Notes under the pieces: model-generated
What the model was told of the DNA's origin: nothing
Database searches by the model: none
The model's input: only the letters and a program-made list of their open reading frames with translations
Program-made: the position numbers and the translations under genes
In this document: one piece after another, positions 44,850 through 57,287 of the stretch
How positions within the stretch are numbered: the stretch's first letter is position 1
Layout: each line of letters starts with the position of its first letter
NCBI RefSeq assembly: GCF_030052815.1
Contig: NC_079504.1
Coordinates: forward strand, 51,421,250-51,485,249
Direction of reading: 5' to 3'
DNA: 64,000 nt
DNA from: Hevea brasiliensis
Taxonomy: Eukaryota; Streptophyta; Magnoliopsida; Malpighiales; Euphorbiaceae

Positions 44850-47800
44850 TGTAACACCTCTATGTTCGGTAATGCGTTCTACTGTTCCGATGACCAGTGT
44901 TGTCCGGACAGCTAGGATGCCTAGAACTACACTTGGATATGAGTGAGGAGACATTAAATAATGAAATACAAGAAAAGAAAATACAAGAAAAACAAAGGAA
45001 AAATAATAGTAAAGAAATGCAACCAAGTTAAGCGAGCCAGGAACCCTAGCGATGGGTGACCGCACGGAGAAGTCACGGCGTGGACCGTTGACTAGCCCTG
45101 GACCGTAGGGAACCCTGGAAATTAATTTTAAGACTTAAAGAGACATCAATTGAAGTATAAATATCATTAGAAATATCAAAGAAAAATTAAATAATTAGTA
45201 CAAAGAAAAGTGAGAAATCGAAAAACGGACAAAACCCGGTGTTACCGAAAAATCGGGAATGCAACCCGAACAAGGGCATTGTGCTCATTTGACACCCCGA
45301 GTTGTCTTTTGACCTAAATTTCCATCAAAAATAAATAATATTACACTTGAAAAATAAAATGAAAAATTAATTTAGGGGTACCTAATGTAAATAGCAAAAA
45401 TGGGGAGTTAAATATGGGAAATTGAAACTTTTGAATAAATTAACATTAAAATTGCAATAGTGCTCCACTAACTTATTAAAGTGGACCATTTAATCTTCAT
45501 CTTGGACCAGCAGATTGTCATCTTCCTCATTTCTCAAAATTCAGCCAAAAATGGAGAAGGGAAGAACTCCATTGCCGCATGGTTTTGGAGCTCCATGCAA
45601 GGGTGATCCAAGCTTCTTTCTCTCCACTTCCCTTCATTAAAGTTAATCCTCACACCATGGGCAGTAGATAGGCAGCAAGAAGATCAAGTTTTGGTGAAGT
45701 TTTGAAAAGTTTCCAAAGCGGTAAGTATGTAGTTTTAATTAGTGCTTCATTAAAGTTTGTGAGGAGGTTATGGGTGTTTGATTTATGTAGAAATTTTTGA
45801 GGTTTGATGTTGAATGGGAGTGTGTATTTTTGGTAGCCATGGAAACACGTTGAAGGCAATTTATTTGTGTTGTAAATGGTGAATTAAATGATTGATTAAT
45901 TGTATATTGTGTAGGAAATTGTTTGGGTGATGTATACTTGGTATATGTAAATGTGAAATGAAATTTAAAGCTTGGAAATTAATGGAATGTAAATGTACCA
46001 TTGTGGCAGTTTGTTAACTCTTAAGGAATGCTAGAATTCATGCTTGGTTTATGAAATAATGGTGTTGAAATGTGTTGGTTGTTATGGCAGTTTGAGTGTA
46101 TGTATGGTGGTGTAAAGTGGGACATGTAAATGGGCATGAATTGGTGATTGAATTGTTGTAAATTGAGTTGGACAAATTCTGCACTTGTTGGTGCACATTG
46201 AATGTAATTTTAAGCTGCCAAAATGACCTATAATATGTTATAAATTATGTTTAGATTGTGGTACAACAAGAATTGGTTTGAAGGTTAAGTTTGGTGAGTG
46301 TTAAAAGTGATGCTTGATGTGTATGCAAGAATTTCAATAAGGCAGTTTGAGTTTTAGGCCTATAACTTTAATTTTGTGGCTCCAATTGGCATGAGACCAA
46401 TTGGAGGTGAAACTAGGCACAAAATGTGCCAACTTTCATGAAGGAAGCTTGCCAAAATTCTGCTTGCAAGGTAGCTTGAAAAATGACCAAATCCGGATTA
46501 AGTGCAAATATGACCAAATCAGAAACCCAAAAGCCGAGGGAACTAGGTCGTCCAGCTATGTCAAACTAGTATCTCGGAATCCAGCAAATTGCGAGAAAAT
46601 GCAGTATACACAGAAATGAACTTAGTAAAATGCACCAACCCTAAACGACTATCGAATGTGACATGTTAGTAACATTAAAACCTAATTTACCTAGAATGCA
46701 TTGAGGGTCGACATATTAGGTTGATTAAGAAAATAATAGCATTCACTGAATTATTTATCAAACATTATCGTTAGAGATAGTTTAATTAAGTACTGAAACA
46801 CTTCAAATTGTGTTTCTCAGTTAGCAAAGACTCAGGGAGAGGGAAGGAAACACTGAGTCAAGACCAAGAGACAGTTATCAGAGGTTTGTGCACAACTAGT
46901 TTTTAACGGATTTTGTTTTGAATATTTCATATGATTAAATGACATATTTTTTTTATGTATTATGTTCAGCAAGCATTGGATTTAATTCAATGATTATTGA
47001 AATTGTTATAATATGTATGAATTTAGCTTTGTGAAATGGTATTTCCATAAGTATTAAGCATTGTTATGGATTGAAGAAATTATGTTCTGGAAAATTGTGA
47101 TAGAACATGTTTTGAATTGTGATGGTAATTTTCATGGAAAATGCAAATTTATGATTTAAATTGTGATGAGCATAAAAATTATTGGATATTGGAATTGAAT
47201 TTGAATCGAATTGTATTGTGATTTATGCTCACTAAAAGGTTTGTGATGTTGTTTTATATCTCACTATAGATGCTTGACTAGGTTATTACCCGTCTCTCTC
47301 ATTTGTTGAGAAGACAATGGAGTTAGTTTTGATTACCATGGTACATGCACAGGCTTAGATTTTCCTCTGATTTGAGGTTTGATCTAAGTTTATTTTATCG
47401 TTATGGCCCTTGCAGAAGATTCATTATTGTGATGGTACTGTGCACGATGATTCGACTTCCCCGACCATAGGGAGTTAGAATCTGATTCGACCTCCCCGAC
47501 CATAGGGAGTGAGAATCACATCGAATATGGCCCTTTCGGATTAGTCTTGCATAGTTAGCGAGATAAAGATTGATTTTTGAGATACATAATGATTTTGGAG
47601 ATACAGAATGGATTTTGAATGGTAAAGAATTGTAATTTCAATTATGGTTTATGTATAATTGATTTTGTTGGAATTACTTAAATGGTTAGTCATGATTTGA
47701 TAAATTGAATTTTGTGATCAAAGTCATTTATACAAATGATTTACATTATTGTCAATGAATATTTTGAGTTTTGGAATTTGATGAGTATTCAGATTTCCAA

Positions 47801-48510
47801 ATTATTTACTGTAAATTTTGTCAATGTATATTGTACTATGTTTTAAATTATAGTTGTGCACCACTGAGTTCACCACTCAGCGATAGCTTTGTATGCTGTC
47901 GCAGGTAAAAAGAGCATAGAGCAGTGAATAAGTTTCTTTGAAGACATATTCAGATCAGCTCCAGGTATATCATAGGTATACCCATGTACATAGGTTTTGA
48001 TGTATGCATGTAATAGAATGTATGTAAATTATTTGAGCAGTTGTATAAAAAATCTTGTAAAATATTTTGGTATGTAATTAAATGTAAAGTATTGTAAATA
48101 TAAAGTTGAGATTTCATTTACTTGAATAGTTTTGTATTATAAATTTTGAGTCTTGTAATCAATGAAATGTTTCTTTATGATGAGAGTAGTTTGAAAATGA
48201 ATTGATTGTTTATTGAGAATTGAATTGTGAATTGAAATGAAGTTATTGAAGTTGTATTTGAGAAAACATATTAGGAGCATTTTCTTTTGCAGGATTGAAG
48301 AACTGTTTTCTCAAAATACAGCCGGCACTTTGTCGAAATTTTAAAAAAAAATTTATAACACAAAATTTTAATCGATGATTTAAATTTCACAAAAATTGTT
48401 TTTAAAATCCCTTGTAGTATATCTAATGGGTTATCGGTAGGCGAAGTACGATAATTCATTAGGTGTACTACGGGATCATGTTACATCTTACGGGGGAGTA
48501 GGGTGTGACA
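44850..48510 (+). repeat. TekB 5' LTR
   Basis: 3661 bp. It is about 346 bp shorter than the 3' LTR because of one deletion at about 46510-46520 (sequence corresponding to 61090-61440 is missing). The stem-loop pair lies at 47864-47902, with GCGATAGC/GCTGTCGC using one G-U wobble. Confidence 0.92.
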
Positions 48511-48517
48511 TGTTTTG

Positions 48518-48529
48518 TGGTATCAGAGC
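48518..48529 (+). other. Primer-binding site, TekB
   Basis: TGGTATCAGAGC, seven bases after the LTR end GTGTGACA; complementary to initiator tRNA-Met. Confidence 0.9.
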
Positions 48530-49027
48530 AATGGTTTTAAAGTAAATTTTGAACTGTGAATTTGAAATCTTTTTATCGGTAACTACAATTGCTCAAATGT
48601 TTGATACATATAGTACATATACATCATAAATATGAACTAATGGAGAGGAATCTCCTTATGTTGGTTGTACAGTAATAGAAAATCTTGTGAAAATATATGA
48701 TAGAGAAGAATGAGACAATAGAACAGTCTGTGATGGCAGAAGAACAAGTTGAGGCCCCAGCTCCACAAAATGTCGAAGGCCTGACTTTACCAGTTTTATC
48801 GGTACAAATTACTGCACAAATGGCCCAGCAAATGGCCACTTTCTTTCAACAAATGGCTGATAATCTGTCAGCACAAGCCCAAGTACAGACCCAACCCCCA
48901 CAAGGGCAACGTGAAATAGAGAAGAGGGAGAAACCTATGGGTCAGAGCTCAAGCAGTAATTTGAGAAAGAGAAAAGAAATTGAGGAGCCCCGAGCTCAGG
49001 GATATAACGGAGGTGGATCATCAAGGC

Positions 49028-52000
49028 TGTAACAACCTCCCCGTAGCAACTCCGTACATTCTACTGTTCCGGTGACCGGTGTCGGTCCGGACAGTTAGAA
49101 CGTCCGAAAAAATATTTAAACTAAAGTCGGGAATCATAATTAACTCAAATATTAATAAGAAAAATTTAGTAAAAATTTTTAAAATAAAATACAACCAAGT
49201 TAAGCAGTAGGTGCCTAGCGATGGGTAGCAGGAGGAAGTTCTGGTTCTATAGCGAGGAGCCCTAGACCCGAGGGAAAAATTATAAAATAATTTTTGGGAC
49301 TCCAGAGAAGGGTCATTGAGGTTCCTATGGCATTAGAATGCCAAGAAAATACCTACAAAAATTTTTCAATCGGTACAGACGATTTTGACCCGTTAAGCCA
49401 AACGGAGGGCATTTTGGTCATTTCGCCCTCCGAGGTGATTTTTGGCCGACTTGTCCAGTTGAGTAAAAAATTAATATGACATAAAAAATGAATTAATGTT
49501 GATGAAAAATTTATTAAAAATGAGAAATGAAAATAAGAAAACAAAAGTAAGAAGAAAAGTAAGTAAATGGGAATTATGATGTCATTAAGAAAAACTATGA
49601 CCAATCAAAATTTAGCCATTATTTGACTAACTAATAAAGAGATAAAAGAAGACCTAAACAATTAAAAAACCAGCTGCTTTCTTCTTCTTCTTCTTCCTTA
49701 AAAACGTGATCCTCTCTTCTTCCTCCCTCCATGAAAATTTTCTTTCATTACCTCCATTTCCCATGAGTTTCCACCACTAAACCCTAACCCCTTTCACTAA
49801 ACCTTGACCATATCACTTGGAGAAGCTTTTGGCAGCCAAGGAAAGGAAGAAAAGTGAGGTTTAGGGCTTTGGAAATTCTGCCCAAACAAGGTTAGTGCAC
49901 TTATACCCATTAAACTCTTTAATTCCATGATTTTGGACTTGAACTTAGTAAGATTTGTAGTTTAAATGAATAAAAAACCTATGGGTATGAACACTTCAAT
50001 TTCGGCAGCCCTAAGAAGAACCAATAAGGGAGTGTTTTGAATGTTTTTAATGGACTTAGCATGATTTGGAGACTGTATTTAAGTTATATAATTACCTAGA
50101 TGTTTAACTAGGGTGCTAAAGGAGGTTTATGGGTAAATTGTCTTGGACACTAGGGTTTTGAGGCATGAAAAAGTGACTTGGCTGACCAACCTATTAAAGA
50201 ACACTCTAATGGTCAATAAGTGACCATTTTGGATATGTTGACCATAATTAGAACTGAAAAATGGTAGGGTAAAGTGAAAGTGAAATCTGCCCTAGGGCGA
50301 CATAGGGGTGAAAATTCTGTCCCTTTGCATTGCCATAACTTGGGCTGTGTTAGTCAAATTGGTGTTTGGCCAATTGGACATGAAACTAGGCTTATAATGG
50401 CACATTTTTGCTGAAGAAACCATGCCCAAAAGACCAAAGCAACAGGACTAAAACTTGGCCCCAATCCGGATACCCTGAAACTGCCTCTAAAGAATTGACC
50501 AAATGAACAGTAACTGTTCATTTGGCCATAACTCACTGTAGATTTGGTCAATTGACCTGAAATTTTTACAACAAAAAGTTAAGACATAGACAAACAACTT
50601 TCATCAAGGAACCTACTACCCCAAATTATGGCCAGAACCCATTCAACCAAGTGACTCAAGTTACTGTTCATGCACTGTAGATATGGTAAATTTCTGCAAA
50701 ATGCATATCCGGACAGCTTGGGTTTTTGGACCATATCTAGAGCTACAAAACTCCAAATGGAGTGATTCAAAAAATGAAATTCAACTAGACAAAATAAGGA
50801 ACAACTTTCATGCTTTGTATTTCTTCAAATTCCCACAGCAACAGTGTCCAATGGAACAGTGAAGTTGACTCACAAAAACTGAAAAATCTGCTCCTTTGGT
50901 TTAATACTTAGAAATGGTATTAACACTTAATGCCAACAAGTTTTAAATGCCAAATGTGGTAAATTGGGAGTGCCAAAGTCAATGTACATATTTTCTATTC
51001 AAAAGTCAACATTTTTGTTGACCAATGAGGTGAATAGTGACACCAAAACCAAAAATTGGCAATTTTGCCAAAATGACCTAAGCTTTGAGAAAGTGACCAA
51101 AACTAACAAGTTTTAAACACAAAATGTGGTATGTTGGGAGTGCCAAAGTCAATGTGCATATTTTTATTCTAAAAGTCAACATTTTTGTTGACCAATGATG
51201 AATAGTGACACCAAAAATTTGAAATTCACAAATTGAAGAATTTAAAAGTTTCAAATGCCCTAGTAGGCCTAATGTGATTGGTTTGGATAGGTTGGCATGC
51301 CAATAGGGTTCTGATAGCAGTACTGCGTATGATGTATGGCTTCATTGCCATTCTGTGATGTGATAGCCTATGGCTATACTGATTATGATGTTTTACTTGG
51401 CTTTATGCCTTATTGCTTATATGGCTTATTAGCCATTCTGTTTGAACAGGAGACACATTGTGACCGATGGTGTGACGGCGAGTACACAGTACCCGGTGCT
51501 AGTTTACCCGTTTATCGATCAGGTCAATTTGTATAGGTTACTTGGGCATGGAAAAGTATAACTGTAATTGAACTGATTGTTAAAGAAAATATGAAAACTA
51601 AATATCAGGAATGATTACGATAGAATACAAAGAAACTTAAAAATTCATGAAGAAGTTAATATCATAAAACGTAATTAGCCCTCGACTAAACACTAAGTTG
51701 GTAATTATTCAGTTCTTATGAACACAATGGCTAAGAAATTATGATTTTTATGTTGCATATTATTTCTTTCTATTTTATTATTTGCACCACTAAGATTTAT
51801 GCTTAGCGCATCGCTATTGCAACGCTGTAGTGCGAAAGATTGGACAGAGGGCGAGACCACAGTTCGGTAAGGCGGTTCACGATTCGCATAGTATGCATGT
51901 CACCTCCTTGTCGTGATGCATTGGTAGGACGCGAGATTTCATTTTGGTATTTTGTAATTGATTTTATTTTCTCATATGTATTTGAACTTATGTAATATAT

Positions 52001-52439
52001 TTTGATATTCATGTAAATAATGTAAAGTGTGGTTGTAAATGGAAAAGTGAATGTTTATCTATGATATATGCATGGTATCATATGAGATGGATGAATGATT
52101 GAGAAATGAATGGTTGACAAATGTTGAGAACTGAAATTGAGAAATATTGATGAGATTTTGATATTGGAGTTTGGAAATGATTGAATGTGAATATTGGAAG
52201 TGTTTTTAACAGGTTCCGAAGAACTGTTTTCTCCATTTTTAGCCGGTACTCCGCCGGATTTTCTTTAAAATTTTCGGAACCTCAAATAAATTATAATTTC
52301 GATAAATGGCTTAAATAAATTATATTTCACAAGTTATATTCAAAAGGAAGAATAAAAATGAATTAAGATAAAATAGAGTGCTCGGCACACTGAGTGGCAT
52401 AACTTGCTCGGCTACACTGTAGTCGGGTAAGGGTGTCAC
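49028..52439 (+). repeat. TekA 5' LTR (gag-only element)
   Basis: It starts TGTAACAACCTCCCCG and ends GGGTAAGGGTGTCAC; the final A is missing compared with the 3' LTR. It contains GCCATAACT blocks at 50331, 50525 and about 50728, a telo-box-like AAACCCTAACCCC near 49780, and the stem-loop CTAAG/GCTTAG at about 51790-51806. Confidence 0.92.
50946..51225 (+). repeat. Direct duplication of about 171 bp in TekA LTR
   Basis: The block AAATGTGGTA ... GGGAGTGCCAAAGTCAATGT ... AAGTCAACATTTTTGTTGAC ... GAATAGTGACACCAAAA occurs twice, starting near 50952 and 51122. It has the same arrangement in the 3' LTR (about 55795-56062). The unit contains the inverted repeat GTCAAC/GTTGAC. Confidence 0.83.
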
Positions 52440-52442
52440 TTT

Positions 52443-52454
52443 AGTGTATCGAGC
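52443..52454 (+). other. Degraded primer-binding site
   Basis: TAGTGTATCGAGC stands where intact TekA has TAGTGGTATCAGAGC, so single bases have been lost. Priming from this copy should be impaired. Confidence 0.7.
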
Positions 52455-52635
52455 ACGGTTTAGGCGTTCTGGCCTAGATTGAGTCCATACCATGCATTGC
52501 ATTTGTAAGAGTCGAGGTGAAACTAACGAAGATCTATTTATATTTTTATTTTGAATATGATATGGATCCTTCATCTCGAGAGCCGTTGAGGAGGAAGTGG
52601 AGAGTCATGCTCCACTGCGGCAGTGAGGCTGGGGC

Positions 52636-53670
52636 ATGAGAGAATCTTCTCGCCGGCTCAAGCGAGCTGCTCAGCCTCCACAGGCCATGTTCCAACAAAT
52701 GGCCGACTTCTTTAGACAAATGGCCGGGGTAATGCCAGCACCACCACCACCACCAGCTCCACAGCAGAAATCACACCTGGAAAGGTTAAGGAAGTTTGGA
52801 GCTGTGGACTTCTATGGCAAGAGAGAAGATGACTCTGTTGCAGCCGAGAATTGGTTGAACAGAACAGGCAGAGTCTTAAAACAACTCCACTGCACTCCTG
52901 AACAAAACCTAGAGGCTGCCATATCTTTGCTGCAAGATGATGCCTATGAGTGGTGGGACACTGTGTCCAGTGAAGTGCAGCCAGAAGTTATGACATGGGA
53001 CTTCTTTCTCTCCGAATTTAAGAAGAAATATGTGGGTACTGTATACCTAGAAGAGAGAAGAAGGGAATTCATTAACCTGAGGCAGAGACAGTTGTCAGTG
53101 GCCGAGTATGAGAAGGAATTTGTTCGATTAAGCCGCTATGGAAGGGAGATAGTCCCTAATGAAGCTGAAAGATGTAAGAGATTTGAAGAGGGACTAAATG
53201 ACAACATCAAGATCCAGCTCACTGCCTTGGGAATCACTGACTTCACTAAGTTAGTGGAAGCTGCATTAAAAGTGGAGAAAGTGAGAGTAAATGAACAAAA
53301 TAGAAAAGATAGGCAGCGTAAGAGGGAATTTGGACCAGGACAGTCAAGTATACCGACTGATAGTAAGAAGTTTAAGGGTTCTGGTTCACAAGATCAGACA
53401 CAGGGCCACAGAGGCCAGATTGGAATATCTATAGCTAGTTCTCCGGGCGCAATAACAAGGGGATCAACCCCAGTGCCTGAATGTATGCATTGTGGCAGAA
53501 GACATAGAGGGGAGTGTCGACTGTTAACTAGGAAGTGTTTCAAGTGTGGGGCTACGGATCATTTCATAAGAGATTGCCCTCAGAGGAGTGGTTCAATAGC
53601 TCCGGTACAAGTTGATAGACCTTCCCCTGTAGTTCAAAGGGGTAAAAGATCGGGTAGAGCGGCTTGGTGA
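52636..53670 (+). CDS. gag: Intact gag of the TekA gag-only element
   Basis: A 344-codon open frame for a Del/Tekay-type Gag, the structural protein that packages element RNA into virus-like particles. Visible in order: glutamine-rich start (FQQMADFFRQMAG), a proline run, the capsid domain at about residues 45-185 (AVDFYGKRED, AENWLNRTGRVLKQLHCTPE, DDAYEWWDTVSSEVQPE, LRQRQLSVAEYEKEFVRLSR), a basic linker (about 215-250), and two zinc knuckles: CMHCGRRHRGEC (residues 283-294) and CFKCGATDHFIRDC (301-314). The family start MDPSS... at 52562 is in another frame, and an in-frame TGA stands directly before 52636, so the N-terminus is shortened by a frameshift. There is no pol behind it. The protein could still act as Gag for itself or relatives, but expression is unproven. 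Confidence 0.9.
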   Translation: MRESSRRLKRAAQPPQAMFQQMADFFRQMAGVMPAPPPPPAPQQKSHLERLRKFGAVDFYGKREDDSVAAENWLNRTGRVLKQLHCTPEQNLEAAISLLQDDAYEWWDTVSSEVQPEVMTWDFFLSEFKKKYVGTVYLEERRREFINLRQRQLSVAEYEKEFVRLSRYGREIVPNEAERCKRFEEGLNDNIKIQLTALGITDFTKLVEAALKVEKVRVNEQNRKDRQRKREFGPGQSSIPTDSKKFKGSGSQDQTQGHRGQIGISIASSPGAITRGSTPVPECMHCGRRHRGECRLLTRKCFKCGATDHFIRDCPQRSGSIAPVQVDRPSPVVQRGKRSGRAAW

Positions 53671-53857
53671 CATTACACGTAAGATTGTTTCGAGACAGTT
53701 GAAAAGCCAGAAGTCAGGGTGGCACCACAAGTATATGCTATGGAAGCTCAGGAAGAGCCAAACCCAGACACTGATGAGGCGATACAAGGAAGTGAATAAA
53801 CAAGGAGGTAGCAACTCCTCGATTACTTAAGTCAGGTAAATTTTGAGGACGAAATTT
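53671..53857 (+). pseudogene. Remnant of protease start after gag
   Basis: After the gag stop the same frame, across two stops, reads KPEVRVAPQVYAMEAQEEPN and ends at a TAA near 53796. This matches the junction that leads into protease in related elements (compare ARIYAIRQREEAE in TekB at about 57610). The protease proper and all of pol are missing; sequence goes straight to the purine tract. This shows that the gag-only form arose by deletion of pol. Confidence 0.75.
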
Positions 53858-53875
53858 AAATTAGAGGGGAAGAGT
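53858..53875 (+). other. Polypurine tract, gag-only element
   Basis: An AAATTAGAGGGGAAGAGT-type purine run directly before TGTAACATCC of the 3' LTR, preceded by TTTTGAGGACGAAATT as in full Tek elements (compare 59400). Confidence 0.8.
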
Positions 53876-56800
53876 TGTAACATCCTCCCCGTAGCAACTC
53901 CGTACATTCTCTTATTCGGTGGCCAGGTGTCGGTCGGGACAGCTAGAAACGTCGGAAAAATATTTAAACTAAAGTTGGAAATCATAATTAACTCAAATAT
54001 TAATAAGAAAAATTTAGTAAAAATTTTTGAAATAAAATACAACCAAGTTAAGCAGTAGGTGCCCTAGCGATGGGTAGCAGGAGGAAGTTCGATTCTGCAA
54101 TGAGAGCCCTAGACCCGGGGGAAAAATTATAAAATAATTTTTGAGACTCCAGAGAAGGGTCATTGAGGTTCCTATAGCATTATAATGCCAAGAAAATACC
54201 TAAAAAAATTTTTCAATCGGTACAGACGATTTTGACCCGTTAAGCCAAACGGAGGGCATTTTGGTCATTTCGCTCTCCGAGGTGATTTTTGGCCGACTTG
54301 TCCAGTTGAGTAAATAATTAATATGACATAAAATATGAATTAATGTTGATGAAAATTTTATTAAAAATGAGAAATGAAAATAAGAAAACAAAAGTAAGAA
54401 GAAAAGTAAGTAAATGGGAATGATGATGTCATTAAGAAAAACTATGACCAATCAAAATTTAGCCATTATTTGACTAACTAATAAAGAGATAAAAGAAGAC
54501 CTAAACAATTAAAAAACCAGCTGCTTTCTTCTTCTTCTTCTTCCTTAAAAACGTGATCCTCTCTTCTTCCTCCCTCCATGAAAATTTTCTTTCATTACCT
54601 CCATTTCCCATGAGTTTCCACCACTAAACCCTAACCCCTTTCATTAAACCTTAACCATATCACTTGGAGAAGCTTTTGGCAGCCAAGGAAAGGAAGAAAA
54701 GTGAGGTTTAGGGCTTTGGAAATTCTGCCCAAATAAGGTTAGTGCACTTATACCCATTAAACTCTTTAATTCCATGATTTTGGACTTGAACTTAGTAAGA
54801 TTTGTAGTTTAAATGAACAAAAAACCTATGGGTATGAACACTTCAATTTCGGCAGCCCTAAGAAGAACCAATAAGGGAGTGTTTTGAATGTTTTTAATGG
54901 ACTTAGCATGAGTTGGAGATTGTATTTAAGTTATATAATTACCTAGATGTTTAACTAGGGTGCTAAAGGAGGTTTATGGGTAAATTGCCTTGGACACTAG
55001 GGTTTTGAGGCATGAAAAAGTGACTTGGCTGACCAACCTATTAAAGAACACTCTAATGGTCAATAAGTGACCATTTTGGATATGTTGACCATAATTAGAA
55101 CTGAAAAATGGTAGGGTAAAGTGAAAGTGAAATCTGCCCTAGGACAGCAGCATAGGGACTAAAAATTCAGTCCCTTTGCACTGCCATAACTTGGGCTGTG
55201 TTAGTCCAATTGGTGTTTGGCCAATTGGACATGAAACTAGGCTTATAATGGAACATTTTTGCTGAAGAAACCATGCCCAAAAGACCAAAGCAACAGGACC
55301 AAAACTTGGCCCCAATCCGTATACCACAGCGCCTCTGCGAAATTGACCAAATGAGCGATGGCTTGTTCATTTGGCCATAACTGTAGATTTGGTCAATTGA
55401 CCTGAAATTTTTAAAACAACAAGTTAAGGCATAGACAAACAACTTTCATGAAGGAACCTACCCTAAATTATGGCCAGAACCCATTCAACCAAGTGACTCA
55501 AGTTACTGTTCATGCACTGTAGATATGGTAAATTTCTGCAGAATGCATATCCGGACAGCTTGGGTTCTTGGACCATATCTAGAGCTACAAAACTCCAAAT
55601 GGAGTGATTCAAAAAATGAAATTCAACTAGACAAAATAAGGAACAACTTTCATGTTTTGTATTTCTTCAAATTCCCACAGCAACAGTGTCCAATGGAACA
55701 GTGAATTTGACACACAAAAACTGAAAAATCTGCTCCTTTGGTTTAATACTTAGAAATGGTATTAACACTTAATGCCAACAAGTTTTAAATGCCAAATGTG
55801 GTAAATTGGGAGTGCCAAAGTCAATGTACATATTTTCTATTCAAAAGTCAACATTTTTGTTGACCAATGAGGTGAATAGTGACACCAAAACCAAAAATTG
55901 GCAATTTTGCCAAAATGACCTAAGTTTTGAGAAAGTGACCAAAACTAACAAGTTTTAAACACAAAATGTGGTATGTTGGGAGTGCCAAAGTCAATGTGCA
56001 TATTTTTATTCTAAAAGTCAACATTTTTGTTGACCAATGATGAATAGTGACACCAAAAATTTGAAATTCACAAATTGAAGAATTTAAAAGTTTCAAATGC
56101 CCTAGTAGGCCTAATGTGATTGGTTTGGATAGGTTGGCATGCCAATAGGGTTCTGATAGCAGTACTGCGTATGATGTATGGCTTCATTGCCATTCTGTGA
56201 TGTGATAGCCTATGGCTATACTGATTATGATGTTTTACTTGGCTTTATGCCTTATTGCTTATATGGCTTATTAGCCATTCTGTTTACACAAGGAGACACA
56301 TTGTGACCGATGGTGTGACGGCAGGTACACAGTACCCGGTGCTAGTTTACCCATTTATCGATCAGGTCAATTTGTATAGGTTACTTGGGCATGGAAAATT
56401 ATAACTGTAATTGAACTGATTGTTAAAGAAAATACGAAAACTAAATATCAGGAATGATTACGATAGAATACAAAGAAACTTAAAAATTCATGAAGAAGTT
56501 AATATCATAAAACGTAATTAGCCCTCGACTAAACACTAAGTTGGTAATTATTCAGTTCTTATGAACACAATGGCTAAGAAATTATGATTTTTATGTTGCA
56601 TATTATTTCTTTCTATTTTATTATTTGCACCACTAAGCTTTATGCTTAGCGCGTCGCTTTTGCAACGCGTAGGTACTGAAGATATGACAGAGGGCGGTAG
56701 ACCACGCAGTTCGGTAAGGCGGTTCACGATTACGCATAGTGTCGTGTCACCTCACTGTCGTGATGCATTGGTAGGACGCTAGATGTCATTTTGGTATTTT

Positions 56801-57287
56801 GTAATTGATTTTATTTTCTCATATGTATTTGAACTTATGTAATATATTTTGATATTCATGTAAATAATGTAAAGTGTGGTTGTAAATGGAAAAGTGAATG
56901 TTTATCTATGATATATGCATGGTATCATATGAGATGGATGAATGATTGAGAAATGAATGGTTGACAAATGTTGAGAACTGAAATTGAGAAATATTGATGA
57001 GATTTTGATATTGGAGTTTGGAAATGATTGAATGTGAATATTGGAAGTGTTTTTAACAGGTTCCGAAGAACTGTTTTCTCCATTTTAGCCGGTACTCCGC
57101 CGGATTTTCTTTAAAATTTTCGGAACCTCAAATAAATTATAATTTCGATAAATGGCTTAAATAAATTATATTTCACAAGTTATATTCAAAAGGAAGAATA
57201 AAAATGAATTAAGATAAAATAGAGTGCTCGGCACACTGAGTGGCATAACTTGCTCGGCTACACTGTAGTCGGGTAAGGGGTGTCACA
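53876..57287 (+). repeat. TekA 3' LTR (gag-only element)
   Basis: 3412 bp, TGTAACATCCTCCCCG ... GGGTAAGGGGTGTCACA. Differences from the 5' LTR are few and mostly single-base gaps. The stem-loops are well kept: CTAAGC (56633-56638) with GCTTAG (56644-56649), and GCGTCGC (56651-56657) with GCAACGC (56662-56668) around TTTT, with one mismatch. Confidence 0.92.

Larger units (their letters stand above)
49028..57287 (+). mobile_element. TekA gag-only LTR retrotransposon (TR-GAG-like)
   Basis: 8260 bp: two LTRs of 3412 bp each (49028-52439 and 53876-57287) around a 1436-bp internal region holding a single gag. Target duplication AAGGC lies at 49023-49027 and 57288-57292. The PBS is degraded, a purine tract precedes the 3' LTR, and pol is absent. 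Large LTRs with a gag-only interior fit the TR-GAG class described in plants. The LTR pair is very similar, which suggests the most recent insertion in this part of the nest. Confidence 0.9.

Noticed and set aside
45040..45070. 5S rRNA-like segment (Cassandra-type LTR), suggested by GCGATGGGTGACC
   Set aside because: Only this short string resembles 5S rRNA; the internal promoter boxes and the rest of the gene are missing. Similar short strings recur in all Tek LTRs.
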